Shown here: piece after piece, positions 17,850 to 25,675 of the stretch | Layout of the letters: each line of letters opens with the position of its first letter | Numbering within the stretch: the first letter of the stretch is position 1 | Assembly (NCBI GenBank): GCA_018223085.1 | Contig: JAAEZB010000016.1 | Location: 16,031-51,287 of the forward strand | Reading direction: 5' to 3' | From: Paracoccaceae bacterium | GTDB lineage: Bacteria > Pseudomonadota > Alphaproteobacteria > Rhodobacterales > Rhodobacteraceae | DNA: 35,257 bases | Position numbers and translations under genes: made by a program | The notes under the pieces: model-generated | What the model saw: only the letters and a program-made list of their open reading frames with translations | Database searches by the model: none | What the model was told of the DNA's origin: nothing

Positions 17850-18452
17850 ATGACCGACGCAGACCTCCCCCAAGGTGTCACCCGCGAAAAAATCTGGGAC
17901 ATCGGCACCCGCCTGTTTCACTGGGCGCTTGTGATCTGCGTCGGCGCAGCATGGGGTTTGGGTAAATTTGGCCCGAACATCATGACGCTGCATTTCTACT
18001 TCGGCTACGCGGTGATCGCACTTCTGATCTTCCGCGTGGTCTGGGGACTGGTCGGACCGGCCCCCATCCGCTTTTCCCACTTTATCTACGGCCCCCGCAC
18101 GACCCTGCGCTACCTCTCGACCCTGAGAGACCGCAAACCGTCCTACTGGCCCGGCCATAACCCCATGGGCGCGCTCTCGGTTTTTGCCATCCTCGCCCTA
18201 TTGATCTTTCAGGTGAGCACCGGCCTGTTCGTGGACGCCGACGACTATATCAATGTCGGGCCCCTCGCCGGATACCTAAGCTCCGAAGGCAACCGCACCG
18301 CGACCTTCCTCCACAATCGCGCCGCCCTAGCCATCCTCGCCATCGTCATCCTGCACATCGCCGCCATCGGCTATTACAAACGCGTCAAAGGCGAAAACCT
18401 CGTCACCCCGATGATTACCGGCTGGAAATTGGTGCGTCGCAACAAAGACTAG
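17850..18452 (+). CDS. Cytochrome b561-family membrane protein
   Basis: A 200-residue four-helix inner-membrane dihaem cytochrome. The opening KIWDIGTRLFHWALVICV carries the first haem-ligand histidine and is diagnostic of the bacterial cytochrome b561 / Ni-hydrogenase b-type family. Further candidate ligands lie in MTLHFYFGY, FLHNRAA and VILHIAAIGYY. Hydrophobic helices lie near 20-42, 48-66, 108-130 and 150-175. The likely role is quinol oxidation and electron transfer to a periplasmic c-type cytochrome. The cytochrome c' gene 12 bp upstream is the natural partner, an inference from context. The gene ends just before a convergent tRNA gene. Confidence 0.92.
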   Translation: MTDADLPQGVTREKIWDIGTRLFHWALVICVGAAWGLGKFGPNIMTLHFYFGYAVIALLIFRVVWGLVGPAPIRFSHFIYGPRTTLRYLSTLRDRKPSYWPGHNPMGALSVFAILALLIFQVSTGLFVDADDYINVGPLAGYLSSEGNRTATFLHNRAALAILAIVILHIAAIGYYKRVKGENLVTPMITGWKLVRRNKD

Positions 18453-18457
18453 AAAAC

Positions 18458-18534
18458 TGGCGACCCCGGCAGGATTCGAACCTGCAACCTGCCCCTTAGG
18501 AGGGGGCTGCTCTATCCAGTTGAGCCACGGGGCC
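18458..18534 (-). tRNA. tRNA-Arg (anticodon CCT)
   Basis: A 77-nt cloverleaf on the minus strand with encoded CCA. The acceptor stem GGCCCCG pairs with CGGGGTC (one G-T pair). The D arm is GCTC/GAGC, the anticodon stem GCCCC/GGGGC with loop CTCCTAA (anticodon CCT), and the T arm GCAGG-TTCGAAT-CCTGC. It reads AGG codons. The 5' end is 112 bp from the divergent LacI-type gene. No integrase or att-like duplication was seen beside it. Confidence 0.97.
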
Positions 18535-18646
18535 GTGTGGATTTGGTTCTAACGCGGCTGGTCGCGACTGTCATCCGCGAAACCTCCAATCACGGCGCTT
18601 GAATACCCGGCGCCGTTCGCGGTAACATTTTGTCATTGAAGACAGG

Positions 18647-19675
18647 ATGTTCCCCGTGACCAATGACTCCAAACGCTCTTTGACCCTGCGCGATGTTTCC
18701 GAAGCGTCGGGGGTATCGGAAATGACCGTGAGCCGGGTGCTGCGCAACCGGGGCGATGTCTCCAACGCAACCCGCGAACGGGTGCTACGCGCGGCCAAAG
18801 ACCTCGGCTATGTCCCCAACAAGATCGCCGGTGCCTTGGCGAGCCAGCGGGTCAACCTTGTCGGCGTTATCATCCCCTCGCTCTCCAACATGGTCTTTCC
18901 CGAGGTCCTCGGCGGCATTAGCGCGGTGCTCGAAGAAACCGATCTTCAGCCCGTGGTCGGCGTGACGGATTACCTGCCTGCAAAAGAGGAAAAAGTCCTC
19001 TACGAAATGCTCTCCTGGCGCCCCTCGGGCGTTATCATCGCCGGTCTCGAACATACCGAGGCCGCCCGCGCCATGCTCAACGCCTCCGGCATTCCCGTGG
19101 TCGAGATCATGGATGTAGACGGCAAAGCGGTCGATTCCATGGTCGGCATCTCGCATCGCCGCGCGGGCCGCGAGATGGCCGAAGCGATCCTCAAGGCGGG
19201 CTATCGCAATATCGGCTTCATGGGCACCAAGATGCCCCTCGATCACCGCGCCCGCAAACGCTTCGAAGGCTTCACCGCCGCGCTCGCCAAGAAGGGCGTC
19301 GAGATTGCCGAGAAGGACTTCTATTCCGGCGGCTCCGCCCTCGCCAAAGGGCGTGAGATGACCGAGGCCATGCTGGATCGCAACCCAGAATTGGATTTCC
19401 TCTATTATTCCAACGACATGATCGGCGCGGGCGGGCTACTCTACCTGCTTGAAAAGGGCTATGACATCCCCGGACAGATCGGCCTTGCCGGCTTCAACGG
19501 GGTGGAACTCCTGCAAGGTCTTCCGCGCCAGCTTGCCACGATGGACGCCTGCCGCCGCGAGATCGGCACCAAGGCGGCCGAGATCATCGCCGCCCGCGTG
19601 AAGGGCGAAGACGCCCCGATGATTACCGAATTGACCCCGAAAATCTCTTTCGGCGACACGCTCAAGCGCCGCTAA
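18647..19675 (+). CDS. LacI-family transcriptional regulator (GntR-like)
   Basis: A 342-residue repressor-type protein. The N-terminal LacI helix-turn-helix and hinge helix are at about 12-60 (LRDVSEASGVSEMTVSRVL, then VPNKIAGALASQ). A periplasmic-binding-protein-like effector domain follows from about 67 (LVGVIIPSLSNMVFPEVL). The wording resembles the LacI-family gluconate repressor GntR of E. coli, so a sugar acid effector is possible but not shown. A GTG at 18657 (residue 4), with the remaining protein unaffected, is an alternative start. The gene stands alone: neighbours are a tRNA gene and, overlapping by 4 bp at its end, a convergent gene cluster, so its target is probably elsewhere. 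Confidence 0.92.
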   Translation: MFPVTNDSKRSLTLRDVSEASGVSEMTVSRVLRNRGDVSNATRERVLRAAKDLGYVPNKIAGALASQRVNLVGVIIPSLSNMVFPEVLGGISAVLEETDLQPVVGVTDYLPAKEEKVLYEMLSWRPSGVIIAGLEHTEAARAMLNASGIPVVEIMDVDGKAVDSMVGISHRRAGREMAEAILKAGYRNIGFMGTKMPLDHRARKRFEGFTAALAKKGVEIAEKDFYSGGSALAKGREMTEAMLDRNPELDFLYYSNDMIGAGGLLYLLEKGYDIPGQIGLAGFNGVELLQGLPRQLATMDACRREIGTKAAEIIAARVKGEDAPMITELTPKISFGDTLKRR

Positions 19676-20598
19676 TTGCCCTTGATCTCTTTGCGGGCCT
19701 CGCGCATCGCATTGCGGAAATGTGGCGCGCTGCGGCGCGCCAAAATCGCCTCGCAATAACGGATCAAAAGCCCCCAGCGCCGCTCCTTCTGCAACAGGTG
19801 CAGCATTTCCTTCTGGAACCGCCGGTTCTCGCGTCGGGCCCGCATCCATTGATAGAACTTGGCCTGCGTCATCGTCCCGGCGACGCATTCGGCCACGATC
19901 GGCTTCAAAAGACCCATCTGAATCCAGAGCGACGCAATCCGATGCCCAAGGAAACGGCACCGATACTTGACCACATTCTCGCCCCGGAAAAGCGTCGCAT
20001 GCATCGCGTCCTCTTTGTGGCGCGGGTCATAGAAAATATGCACCGCCTCGGCCTCGCCGCACATGTCCGGCGCATAGGCATAACGCCCGCTGAAATCCCG
20101 CCGCCAGGCCCGGTAATACCGACTTTCCCACGGCGCAATCTCCCGGTCGAGCGTCGCCTGCGGAGAGATCGCCACGACCTGACATCCCGGCGCTGCCGCC
20201 GAAAACACCGCCGCGCCATAGCCGCCCATGGACGCGCCATAGAACACGACACGATCGAACTGCTCAAAGAACCCCTCATCACGCAGCCGATCAAAGAAAT
20301 CGAACACCGCCTCGTCGCGATACCACGACCAGTCCCCCGCCATCATCCCAAGCATGGACCAGCCCTGTTTTTCGACAAAGCCATAGCCCCAGGGCATCCG
20401 GTCCGCGCCACGTTCATACACATGGTCGAGGTTTTCGAAACTGACGATCAACTGCTTGCCGCGCTTCACGAAAAGCGCGGTGTGATCCGGCCCAAGCTCC
20501 TCATAGAACCCTTCTGCTGCGCCGATTTCCCGTAGGTTCGCGCGCCAATCATCCTGTGTCTCGGCCTCGCGCGCCTCAAGCGTCATGCTGTCGCTCAT
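19672..20598 (-). CDS. Alpha/beta-hydrolase-like protein in the glycosyltransferase cluster
   Basis: From ATG 20596-20598, with GAAGGA 6 nt upstream, the protein has 308 residues; reading further to 20643 lacks a good ribosome site. VVFYGASMGGYGAAVF (about 117-132) is a classic nucleophile elbow with Ser123. FYDPRHKED and FLGHRIASLW downstream are candidate positions for the acidic residue and histidine. The N-terminal strand LIVSFENLDHVYERGADRMPWGYGF and the basic C-terminal helices are not assigned to a named family. It has no signal peptide, so it is probably cytoplasmic. It follows the DXD glycosyltransferase gene by about 41 bp and may be an esterase or acyltransferase acting on the same glycan, an inference. 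Confidence 0.78.
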   Translation of the reverse strand: MSDSMTLEAREAETQDDWRANLREIGAAEGFYEELGPDHTALFVKRGKQLIVSFENLDHVYERGADRMPWGYGFVEKQGWSMLGMMAGDWSWYRDEAVFDFFDRLRDEGFFEQFDRVVFYGASMGGYGAAVFSAAAPGCQVVAISPQATLDREIAPWESRYYRAWRRDFSGRYAYAPDMCGEAEAVHIFYDPRHKEDAMHATLFRGENVVKYRCRFLGHRIASLWIQMGLLKPIVAECVAGTMTQAKFYQWMRARRENRRFQKEMLHLLQKERRWGLLIRYCEAILARRSAPHFRNAMREARKEIKGN

Positions 20599-20639
20599 AT
20601 CCATTCCTTCGGTCTTTACGCCCGCTCTGATACGTCGCC

Positions 20640-21644
20640 TCAATCCGCCTGAAAGAGTGCTGGTGCCCCTTCGACAAGGCGCGCCCGGCAGTCCTTGATG
20701 AAACTCGGCTCCACAAGGTGATCGCGCGACAACTTCTCAATCGAGGCCTCTCCCTTGAGCGCCTCAATGGCAAGCGTCGCCATGAACTCCGGGTCATCAA
20801 TCGGCGCTTTGGACTTGTTGATCTTCGGCGGGATAAGCGCGGCATCGACATCAATACCATGCTTCTCAATAAGGCCTTCCATGAACGATCCGCGCCGCGG
20901 GCGGTTGTTCTCCTTCTCCTCAAGCCGCGGCTTCATCCGCCGGGCCCAGAAATGAACGCCCTTGGTCTCTTCCGTAAGCCGCTCTTCAATGTCGAACCGG
21001 CTCATAATCATGTGGTTCCGCTCTTTGAAGGAGATCGGATAGAACGCCTCGACCGGCTCGGCATATTTGATCTCGCCGCTCTTTTCGAGGAAGTAGGTCA
21101 CCGCCGCAGGCCCGGTAAAGCCCCAGTTCTGCTCGGTCATATGCACCGCACGGCCCGCGTCCTTCTCGGCCTGCAACTCTTTTTGCTGCCACGGCTTGAG
21201 CCACGGCCCGATGGCATATTCATCCTCGAAAAATTCGAGCATCATATCGAGCGCCTTTGACGTTTTCGGCAGGCCCAGAACCGCGTTGCACACCAATCCG
21301 TCCTTCTCCCAACCGAACACCGTCTTGCGGGTAAAGTTGAACGGGCGATAGCAATACATATCCGCATCGACCCAAATCTTGTCGGTCTTCTTAAGAAGGT
21401 TCAGCCGCCACAAATCCGCATGGATCGCCGGGCTTCCGGTGCGCGCATGGCGATACATCGGGTCGGACGGGAAAATCTCTTCCGCATCGCCCGCATGAAC
21501 CCCCTCGGGAATATTCGGGATCGGGGCATAGCTATATAGCGTCGTATGATGCCCCGCATCGGCAAAGGACTTGAGACACAATTGTTCAAGCCAGGTCAGT
21601 TCACCACCGATCCACAGGCTCGCGATTTCAGGAAGTTTCGCCAT
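20640..21644 (-). CDS. DXD-containing glycosyltransferase (GT32/capsular type)
   Basis: A 334-residue cytoplasmic protein. The segment HADLWRLNLLKKTDKIWVDADMYCYRP (about 75-101) is the core of the Gly_transf_sug/GT32-type fold. The DAD at 93-95 is in the position of the metal- and nucleotide-sugar-binding DXD. The N-terminal IASLWIGGELTWLEQLCLKS and SYAPIPNIPEGV also fit that family. The donor and acceptor sugars are unknown. The 88-bp region upstream (21645-21732) is relatively A+T-rich and probably contains a promoter, though I could not fix the elements. It forms a unit with the hydrolase-like gene downstream and lies in the same direction as two GT2-type genes upstream. Confidence 0.85.
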   Translation of the reverse strand: MAKLPEIASLWIGGELTWLEQLCLKSFADAGHHTTLYSYAPIPNIPEGVHAGDAEEIFPSDPMYRHARTGSPAIHADLWRLNLLKKTDKIWVDADMYCYRPFNFTRKTVFGWEKDGLVCNAVLGLPKTSKALDMMLEFFEDEYAIGPWLKPWQQKELQAEKDAGRAVHMTEQNWGFTGPAAVTYFLEKSGEIKYAEPVEAFYPISFKERNHMIMSRFDIEERLTEETKGVHFWARRMKPRLEEKENNRPRRGSFMEGLIEKHGIDVDAALIPPKINKSKAPIDDPEFMATLAIEALKGEASIEKLSRDHLVEPSFIKDCRARLVEGAPALFQAD

Positions 21645-21732
21645 CGTTACTCTGCTCTTTGTTCGTATATTTTCTACAGTTTACCACAAACGCGATCATT
21701 GTCTTCGAATTTAACCCAGCGCCACCCGCGTC

Positions 21733-23976
21733 TTAGTGCACCGTTTTCTGTTTCTCGACGGTAAAGAAGAACCCTTCCGGCGGGTCTTTCTGCACCACGT
21801 CATCGGGGATCACATCCGGCCCGGCAAGGAACACATTGGCCCCAAACACGTGATGTATCCGCGCCAGCGTCTCCATCCGCTCGCCCGTCAGGTCGTCATA
21901 GAACTTCGCATAGTTTTCCGTCGCCTTGAGCGCGTCGATCTTTGCCCGATGTTTATCGACACAATAGGCATGCGCCTCGGCGATTTCGGGATCGGCCATC
22001 AGGCGATCCATCTCTTCGCGCAACATCGGGATCATCCGCTGGATCGAGGTATCCTCGGTCGCGTTGTTGTTCATGCGGAACCAATAGGCAAGCCCCTGAT
22101 CGCGATCCACGTGATTGACCCGCCCCCGATCCCGTTTGACAAGGAAGCTCTCGGCCGAGCGCACCGCATAGTGATTTAGCTGCACCATGTCATAGCCAAC
22201 CGAGCTCGTCGTGGACCGCCACGCATTGCGATACATGTCCTTCGGAAGCGGCACACCCGACCCATTGACCCAGTTGATCTGATCCCAAAGCTGCGGATTA
22301 AGGCCCTTGGGCCGATGCACGCCCAATTTCTTGAACAACCCAATATTGCGGAACAGGGTCTTGAACCCCCATGCCTGATGCGGCTTGCGCGTCATCTCTT
22401 CCGCACAGCGCGTATATTGCGCAATAAGCGGCTCATCCACGAATTCATGGATGTCCGAATTCCCAAAAAGCCGCCAGGTGCAGGAGATCATATTCGCCCC
22501 GCCCGTCGCCTCGAACAGGTCTTCAAGCGTCCCCTTGCCCACCTTCACATTGATGAACTCGTCTACATCCATCGAAATGACCCAATCGGCCTTTTTGATG
22601 ATCTCTTCCTTCTCCCCCGCCTGAAGCGCGGCGTGCTGCGGCTTGAGGCCGGTGCCCTTGAACGGGTTATCGCGATGCTGAAGGATGCCCTTCTCCTGCA
22701 ACAGGTCGAGGAAATCATCCGTCCCATCGGTGCAGTCATTGGTATAGACGATGAAATCCTGCACCCCGATGGCCCGATGATACGCCACCCATTCAAGGAT
22801 AAACGGCCCCTCGTTCTTCATGCAGGTGATGATACAGGTCCGGTTGCTCTGGGGATCGACCTTCGGCTTGCCAATCTCTGGCATCCGCACCGGCTTATGC
22901 CCAAACCGCTCTTCGGCAAGCGCCAAAAGCCTGTCATCCTCCACAAGCGATGTCTTGGGCACGATCTGCGAAACCGTATCCGTCGGATGCCGAAGCGCCA
23001 TAAAGCGATAAAAGGGCCGCCATTCCGTCGCCTCCGGGTTCGCTCCCACAATCCTTATGAGCCGCCAAACCGCGCTGTCCCCCGCGATCTGCGGCGCAAC
23101 ACACCACCGACGGCGAAGCTTGCGGGCATCAAACTGCACACAGATATGATCGCCAAATCCCGCCTCTTCGCCCTTACGTACACGCCACGGATAACAATTG
23201 CGCCCGGCCAGTGTAATCGCCCCGGTCTTGGAGGCCCGTGTAGTCTCAAAAACAGTCTCTGTTTCGCCTGAATGCGGCACAATGAGATCGCACACATCCA
23301 CGAGGGCAACACCCTTGGCACGATCCAAAAACCGATGCCGCGCCCATTCAAAAAGCTGCAATTCCCGTTGCGGTGAATCCCATGGGGACGGCGCGGGTAT
23401 CTCCATCCGGTCCTTGCCCGGCGCGTCCGGCGCATTGAACGGATGCGCCTCGGACGGCAGGCTTGGATCGCCAAGCGGCACATCCATGACCACATGCACA
23501 ACCCGTTTCAGCCCCTCAATCTTCTTGAGACCTCTCTTCAGCCTCTTGAGATACTGTTTGCCCTGCCCCGGCTGACACCGATCAAGGATCAACGCCGCCT
23601 CTGCTCCCTGCTTCTCCGCGTGATAGGCAAGCCAATCGAGCGTCACCTGCGCACTCTCGCCATTGCGGGTCGCAAAGAGCGTATCAAGCCCCTCAAACAG
23701 GCCAAGCTCTGCCTCGCTGACCCGAAGCGCCTGCGCCGTGCCATCGACCGCCAAAACCGGCGCGCCTTCGGCCTCAACCGAAACGATCATCCCGTCGCCG
23801 ACACTGCGAATGCCCTTGATCTCGGTGCCATCCCCGGCACTGATCTGCTCGGCCTTGGTGCCCACGGCAAAAAACGCCTGTACCTCGCCACGCTCAAGAC
23901 GCACCACGTCGAGCACCACAGCGCTGCCAATATCCTGATGCGCAATTTCGCGCTGAATGAGTTCCGGCCCTGCCAT
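21733..23976 (-). CDS. Large glycosyltransferase with degenerate N-terminal and intact C-terminal GT-A-like halves
   Basis: A 747-residue cytoplasmic protein. The C-terminal half (about 378-660) is a family 2-type (Glyco_tranf_2_4-like) glycosyltransferase: KNEGPFILEWVAYHR (387-401), DFIVYTNDCTDGTDD (407-421), WVISMDVDEFINV with DVD at 470-472, then WRLFGNSD and LNHYAVRSAESFLVKR. The N-terminal half repeats the same pattern in weakened form: RNGESAQVTLDWLAYHAEKQ (104-123), AALILDRC (127-134) and GVALVDVCDLIVP (222-234), where DVCD replaces DVDE. This suggests an internal duplication whose first copy lost the metal-binding motif. Donor and acceptor are unknown. The single-domain paralogue is 41 bp upstream. 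Confidence 0.85.
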   Translation of the reverse strand: MAGPELIQREIAHQDIGSAVVLDVVRLERGEVQAFFAVGTKAEQISAGDGTEIKGIRSVGDGMIVSVEAEGAPVLAVDGTAQALRVSEAELGLFEGLDTLFATRNGESAQVTLDWLAYHAEKQGAEAALILDRCQPGQGKQYLKRLKRGLKKIEGLKRVVHVVMDVPLGDPSLPSEAHPFNAPDAPGKDRMEIPAPSPWDSPQRELQLFEWARHRFLDRAKGVALVDVCDLIVPHSGETETVFETTRASKTGAITLAGRNCYPWRVRKGEEAGFGDHICVQFDARKLRRRWCVAPQIAGDSAVWRLIRIVGANPEATEWRPFYRFMALRHPTDTVSQIVPKTSLVEDDRLLALAEERFGHKPVRMPEIGKPKVDPQSNRTCIITCMKNEGPFILEWVAYHRAIGVQDFIVYTNDCTDGTDDFLDLLQEKGILQHRDNPFKGTGLKPQHAALQAGEKEEIIKKADWVISMDVDEFINVKVGKGTLEDLFEATGGANMISCTWRLFGNSDIHEFVDEPLIAQYTRCAEEMTRKPHQAWGFKTLFRNIGLFKKLGVHRPKGLNPQLWDQINWVNGSGVPLPKDMYRNAWRSTTSSVGYDMVQLNHYAVRSAESFLVKRDRGRVNHVDRDQGLAYWFRMNNNATEDTSIQRMIPMLREEMDRLMADPEIAEAHAYCVDKHRAKIDALKATENYAKFYDDLTGERMETLARIHHVFGANVFLAGPDVIPDDVVQKDPPEGFFFTVEKQKTVH

Positions 23977-24017
23977 CGCTCCAACCCTGCTGCACCGCGC
24001 TGGGTGCCCTCAAAATT

Positions 24018-25064
24018 CTATTTCTTATTGGCGTCTTGATACCATCGAACAAGACGTAGCTGCAATTCCTGCGGAACCGTCACGGACGATCCTGCCGTTA
24101 AAATATCCACCATAAGCGCCTGATACTCGGGTTCGCGCACCAATTCAGCAAACCTCTGACGATGCCACGCCACCGCCGCCTCATGCGCCGCTGCAACCCC
24201 ATCAACCGCGCGCAGCTCCGCCAATGCCGCCTCCGTCGCCGGTTGCATCGCCGCAATCGAGCGATCCTCCACCGCGTTGAAATTCCGCTCCACCCAATAG
24301 GCAAGGTCCACCGGCTTGTGGCTCCGGTTCGGCAACCCCCGCGCCCGTTTAATCAAAAACCCCGCCGCCGACCGGATCGAATAATGGTTCATCTCCACAA
24401 GGCTCTGCCCCGCGTTGAACCCAAAAAGCGAAAGCCGCGACGGGGTCGCCGCGATCTGCTCCGGCAATAGCGCCCCGCTCCCGTCTACGAAAACCGGCAG
24501 GCCCGCGCGCTCCGGTGCCTTCTGCTGCGGACGATGCACCCCAAGCTGATTGAACGGCCCCTTGGTGCGGAAAAGCGTCTTGAAGAACCCCGCCGCCGCC
24601 GGAAACCGCACACCCGGCTCAATCGCCCGTGAAAACTGTTCCGTGACCGGCGCGTCTTCAAAATCCACAACGCCATTATTCCCAAAAAGCCGCCACGGGA
24701 TCACGACCCCATCCACCTCCGGCGCCAATCCCCCGATCAGCCCGGCAAGCGTATGATCCCCTCCCCGGATATTAAGAAACTCATCCACATCCGAGACAAG
24801 CACCCAATCCGCCTCCTTGCGAAGCGGATGTTTCCATGCCGCCCGAAGGGCCTGCCATTGGATGGATTTCTTGCCCTGCCGCTCCTGCGGCACATGCGTC
24901 ACGATCCCCGCCTTATCGAGCAGGTCGAGCATATCCGCCGTCCCGTCCTCGCAATCATTCGAAAAGACGAGGAAATCCGTCACCCCCGCCGCCCGGTGAT
25001 GCGCGATCCATTCGAGGAGATACGGCCCCTCGTTGCGCATGGATGTAACGGACAGAACTCGCAA
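24018..25064 (-). CDS. Family 2-type glycosyltransferase (paralogue of the neighbouring 747-residue protein)
   Basis: A 348-residue protein made of a single GT-A domain. RNEGPYLLEWIAHHRAAG (10-27), DFLVFSNDCEDGTADMLDLL (30-49) and WVLVSDVDEFLNI (87-99, with DVD at 92-94) match the C-terminal half of the 747-residue neighbour block by block, as do WRLFGNNG, FFKTLFRTKG, LGVHRP and MNHYSIRSAAGFLIKRARG. The two genes are therefore paralogues. It begins directly with the first strand, MRVLSVTSMRNEG, so there is no extra N-terminal domain. There is no signal peptide. It is the first gene of the minus-strand glycan cluster; its promoter must lie in the long gene-free stretch beyond 25064. Confidence 0.88.
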   Translation of the reverse strand: MRVLSVTSMRNEGPYLLEWIAHHRAAGVTDFLVFSNDCEDGTADMLDLLDKAGIVTHVPQERQGKKSIQWQALRAAWKHPLRKEADWVLVSDVDEFLNIRGGDHTLAGLIGGLAPEVDGVVIPWRLFGNNGVVDFEDAPVTEQFSRAIEPGVRFPAAAGFFKTLFRTKGPFNQLGVHRPQQKAPERAGLPVFVDGSGALLPEQIAATPSRLSLFGFNAGQSLVEMNHYSIRSAAGFLIKRARGLPNRSHKPVDLAYWVERNFNAVEDRSIAAMQPATEAALAELRAVDGVAAAHEAAVAWHRQRFAELVREPEYQALMVDILTAGSSVTVPQELQLRLVRWYQDANKK

Positions 25065-25675
25065 GGATAACGCCTCTCTCTGGCACGGGTTTCCCCCTTG
25101 TTACCATGCACCCGCCCGTCGATGCAGCGTCAATCGACAGCCCCCGCCAAGGTGAGTCCGCAAGGGCACACCTACGCGCTCTGCACCCGAAAGGCACGGC
25201 CTCGCCGGAAGAATCGTCCGCCCCTCAAAAGAGCACCCGAATCAGGCACATCGGCTACAGATAAAAGGCCGGTGTCGAATATTGCCCACTCGATGTCGCA
25301 AATGAACAAGTTGAAGCAACACCCTGTCGACCTACAATCATCTACCGTGAGACTCTTGTTTCCGTCCTGTTTGACCCCCGAATTCGGGGAATGCCAAAGA
25401 AAACCGGTGCTTTCCGGTTGCATCAAACGGTCTGGGTGTGAAAGCTTGAGGTATCGCGTCGGGAAAGCCCCCCGCAACAGGGGTAAAAAAACGACACGCC
25501 CGACATCGGGATTAGCCATCATCGTATGGCGGGAGGACATAGGAATTGATCAGGGAGAACACGGTCACCCTCTGCTGCCGCGCGTCGGTTTCAAAGGTTT
25601 CGTTACCCATCCCTGTCATGCCCTGCCGTGCCCCACATAACGAACAATAATCAGATCAACACAGAGAGGAAGAAG
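25065..25675. other. 611-bp gene-free divergent region with palindromes and competing hairpins
   Basis: Reading frames here on both strands lack family features, starts with good ribosome sites, or plausible composition. The region holds the promoters for the minus-strand glycosyltransferase gene (25064) and the plus-strand binding-protein gene (25676). The 14-bp perfect palindrome CCCCGAATTCGGGG lies at 25376-25389. AACCGG/CCGGTT at 25402-25419 form a 6-bp hairpin. On the plus strand GTCGGG (25458-25463) can pair with CCCGAC (25499-25504), enclosing a CCCC/GGGG hairpin (25470-25483). The same CCCGA can instead pair with TCGGG at 25506-25510. No known riboswitch class was recognised. Confidence 0.5.
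25376..25389. repeat. 14-bp perfect palindrome
   Basis: CCCCGAATTCGGGG is a perfect palindrome about 290 bp upstream of the binding-protein start. It could be a regulator-binding site. Confidence 0.45.

Noticed and set aside
18458-18534. tRNA-Arg as an integration site for a genomic island
   Set aside because: No integrase, no second copy of the tRNA 3' end and no foreign-looking block were seen on either side.
25400-25560. Cobalamin-type riboswitch suggested by CCCCCGCAAC near 25469-25478 and a GGTGTGAAA segment upstream
   Set aside because: The spacing and order of the conserved boxes do not fit: about 37 nt separate the two segments, which should be nearly adjacent, and the downstream gene is not cobalamin-related.
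25098-25640. Open frame of 180 codons in the gene-free stretch (plus strand) and a 122-codon frame opposite
   Set aside because: No ribosome site, no recognisable domain, and composition unlike the neighbouring genes; long chance frames are common in G+C-rich DNA.
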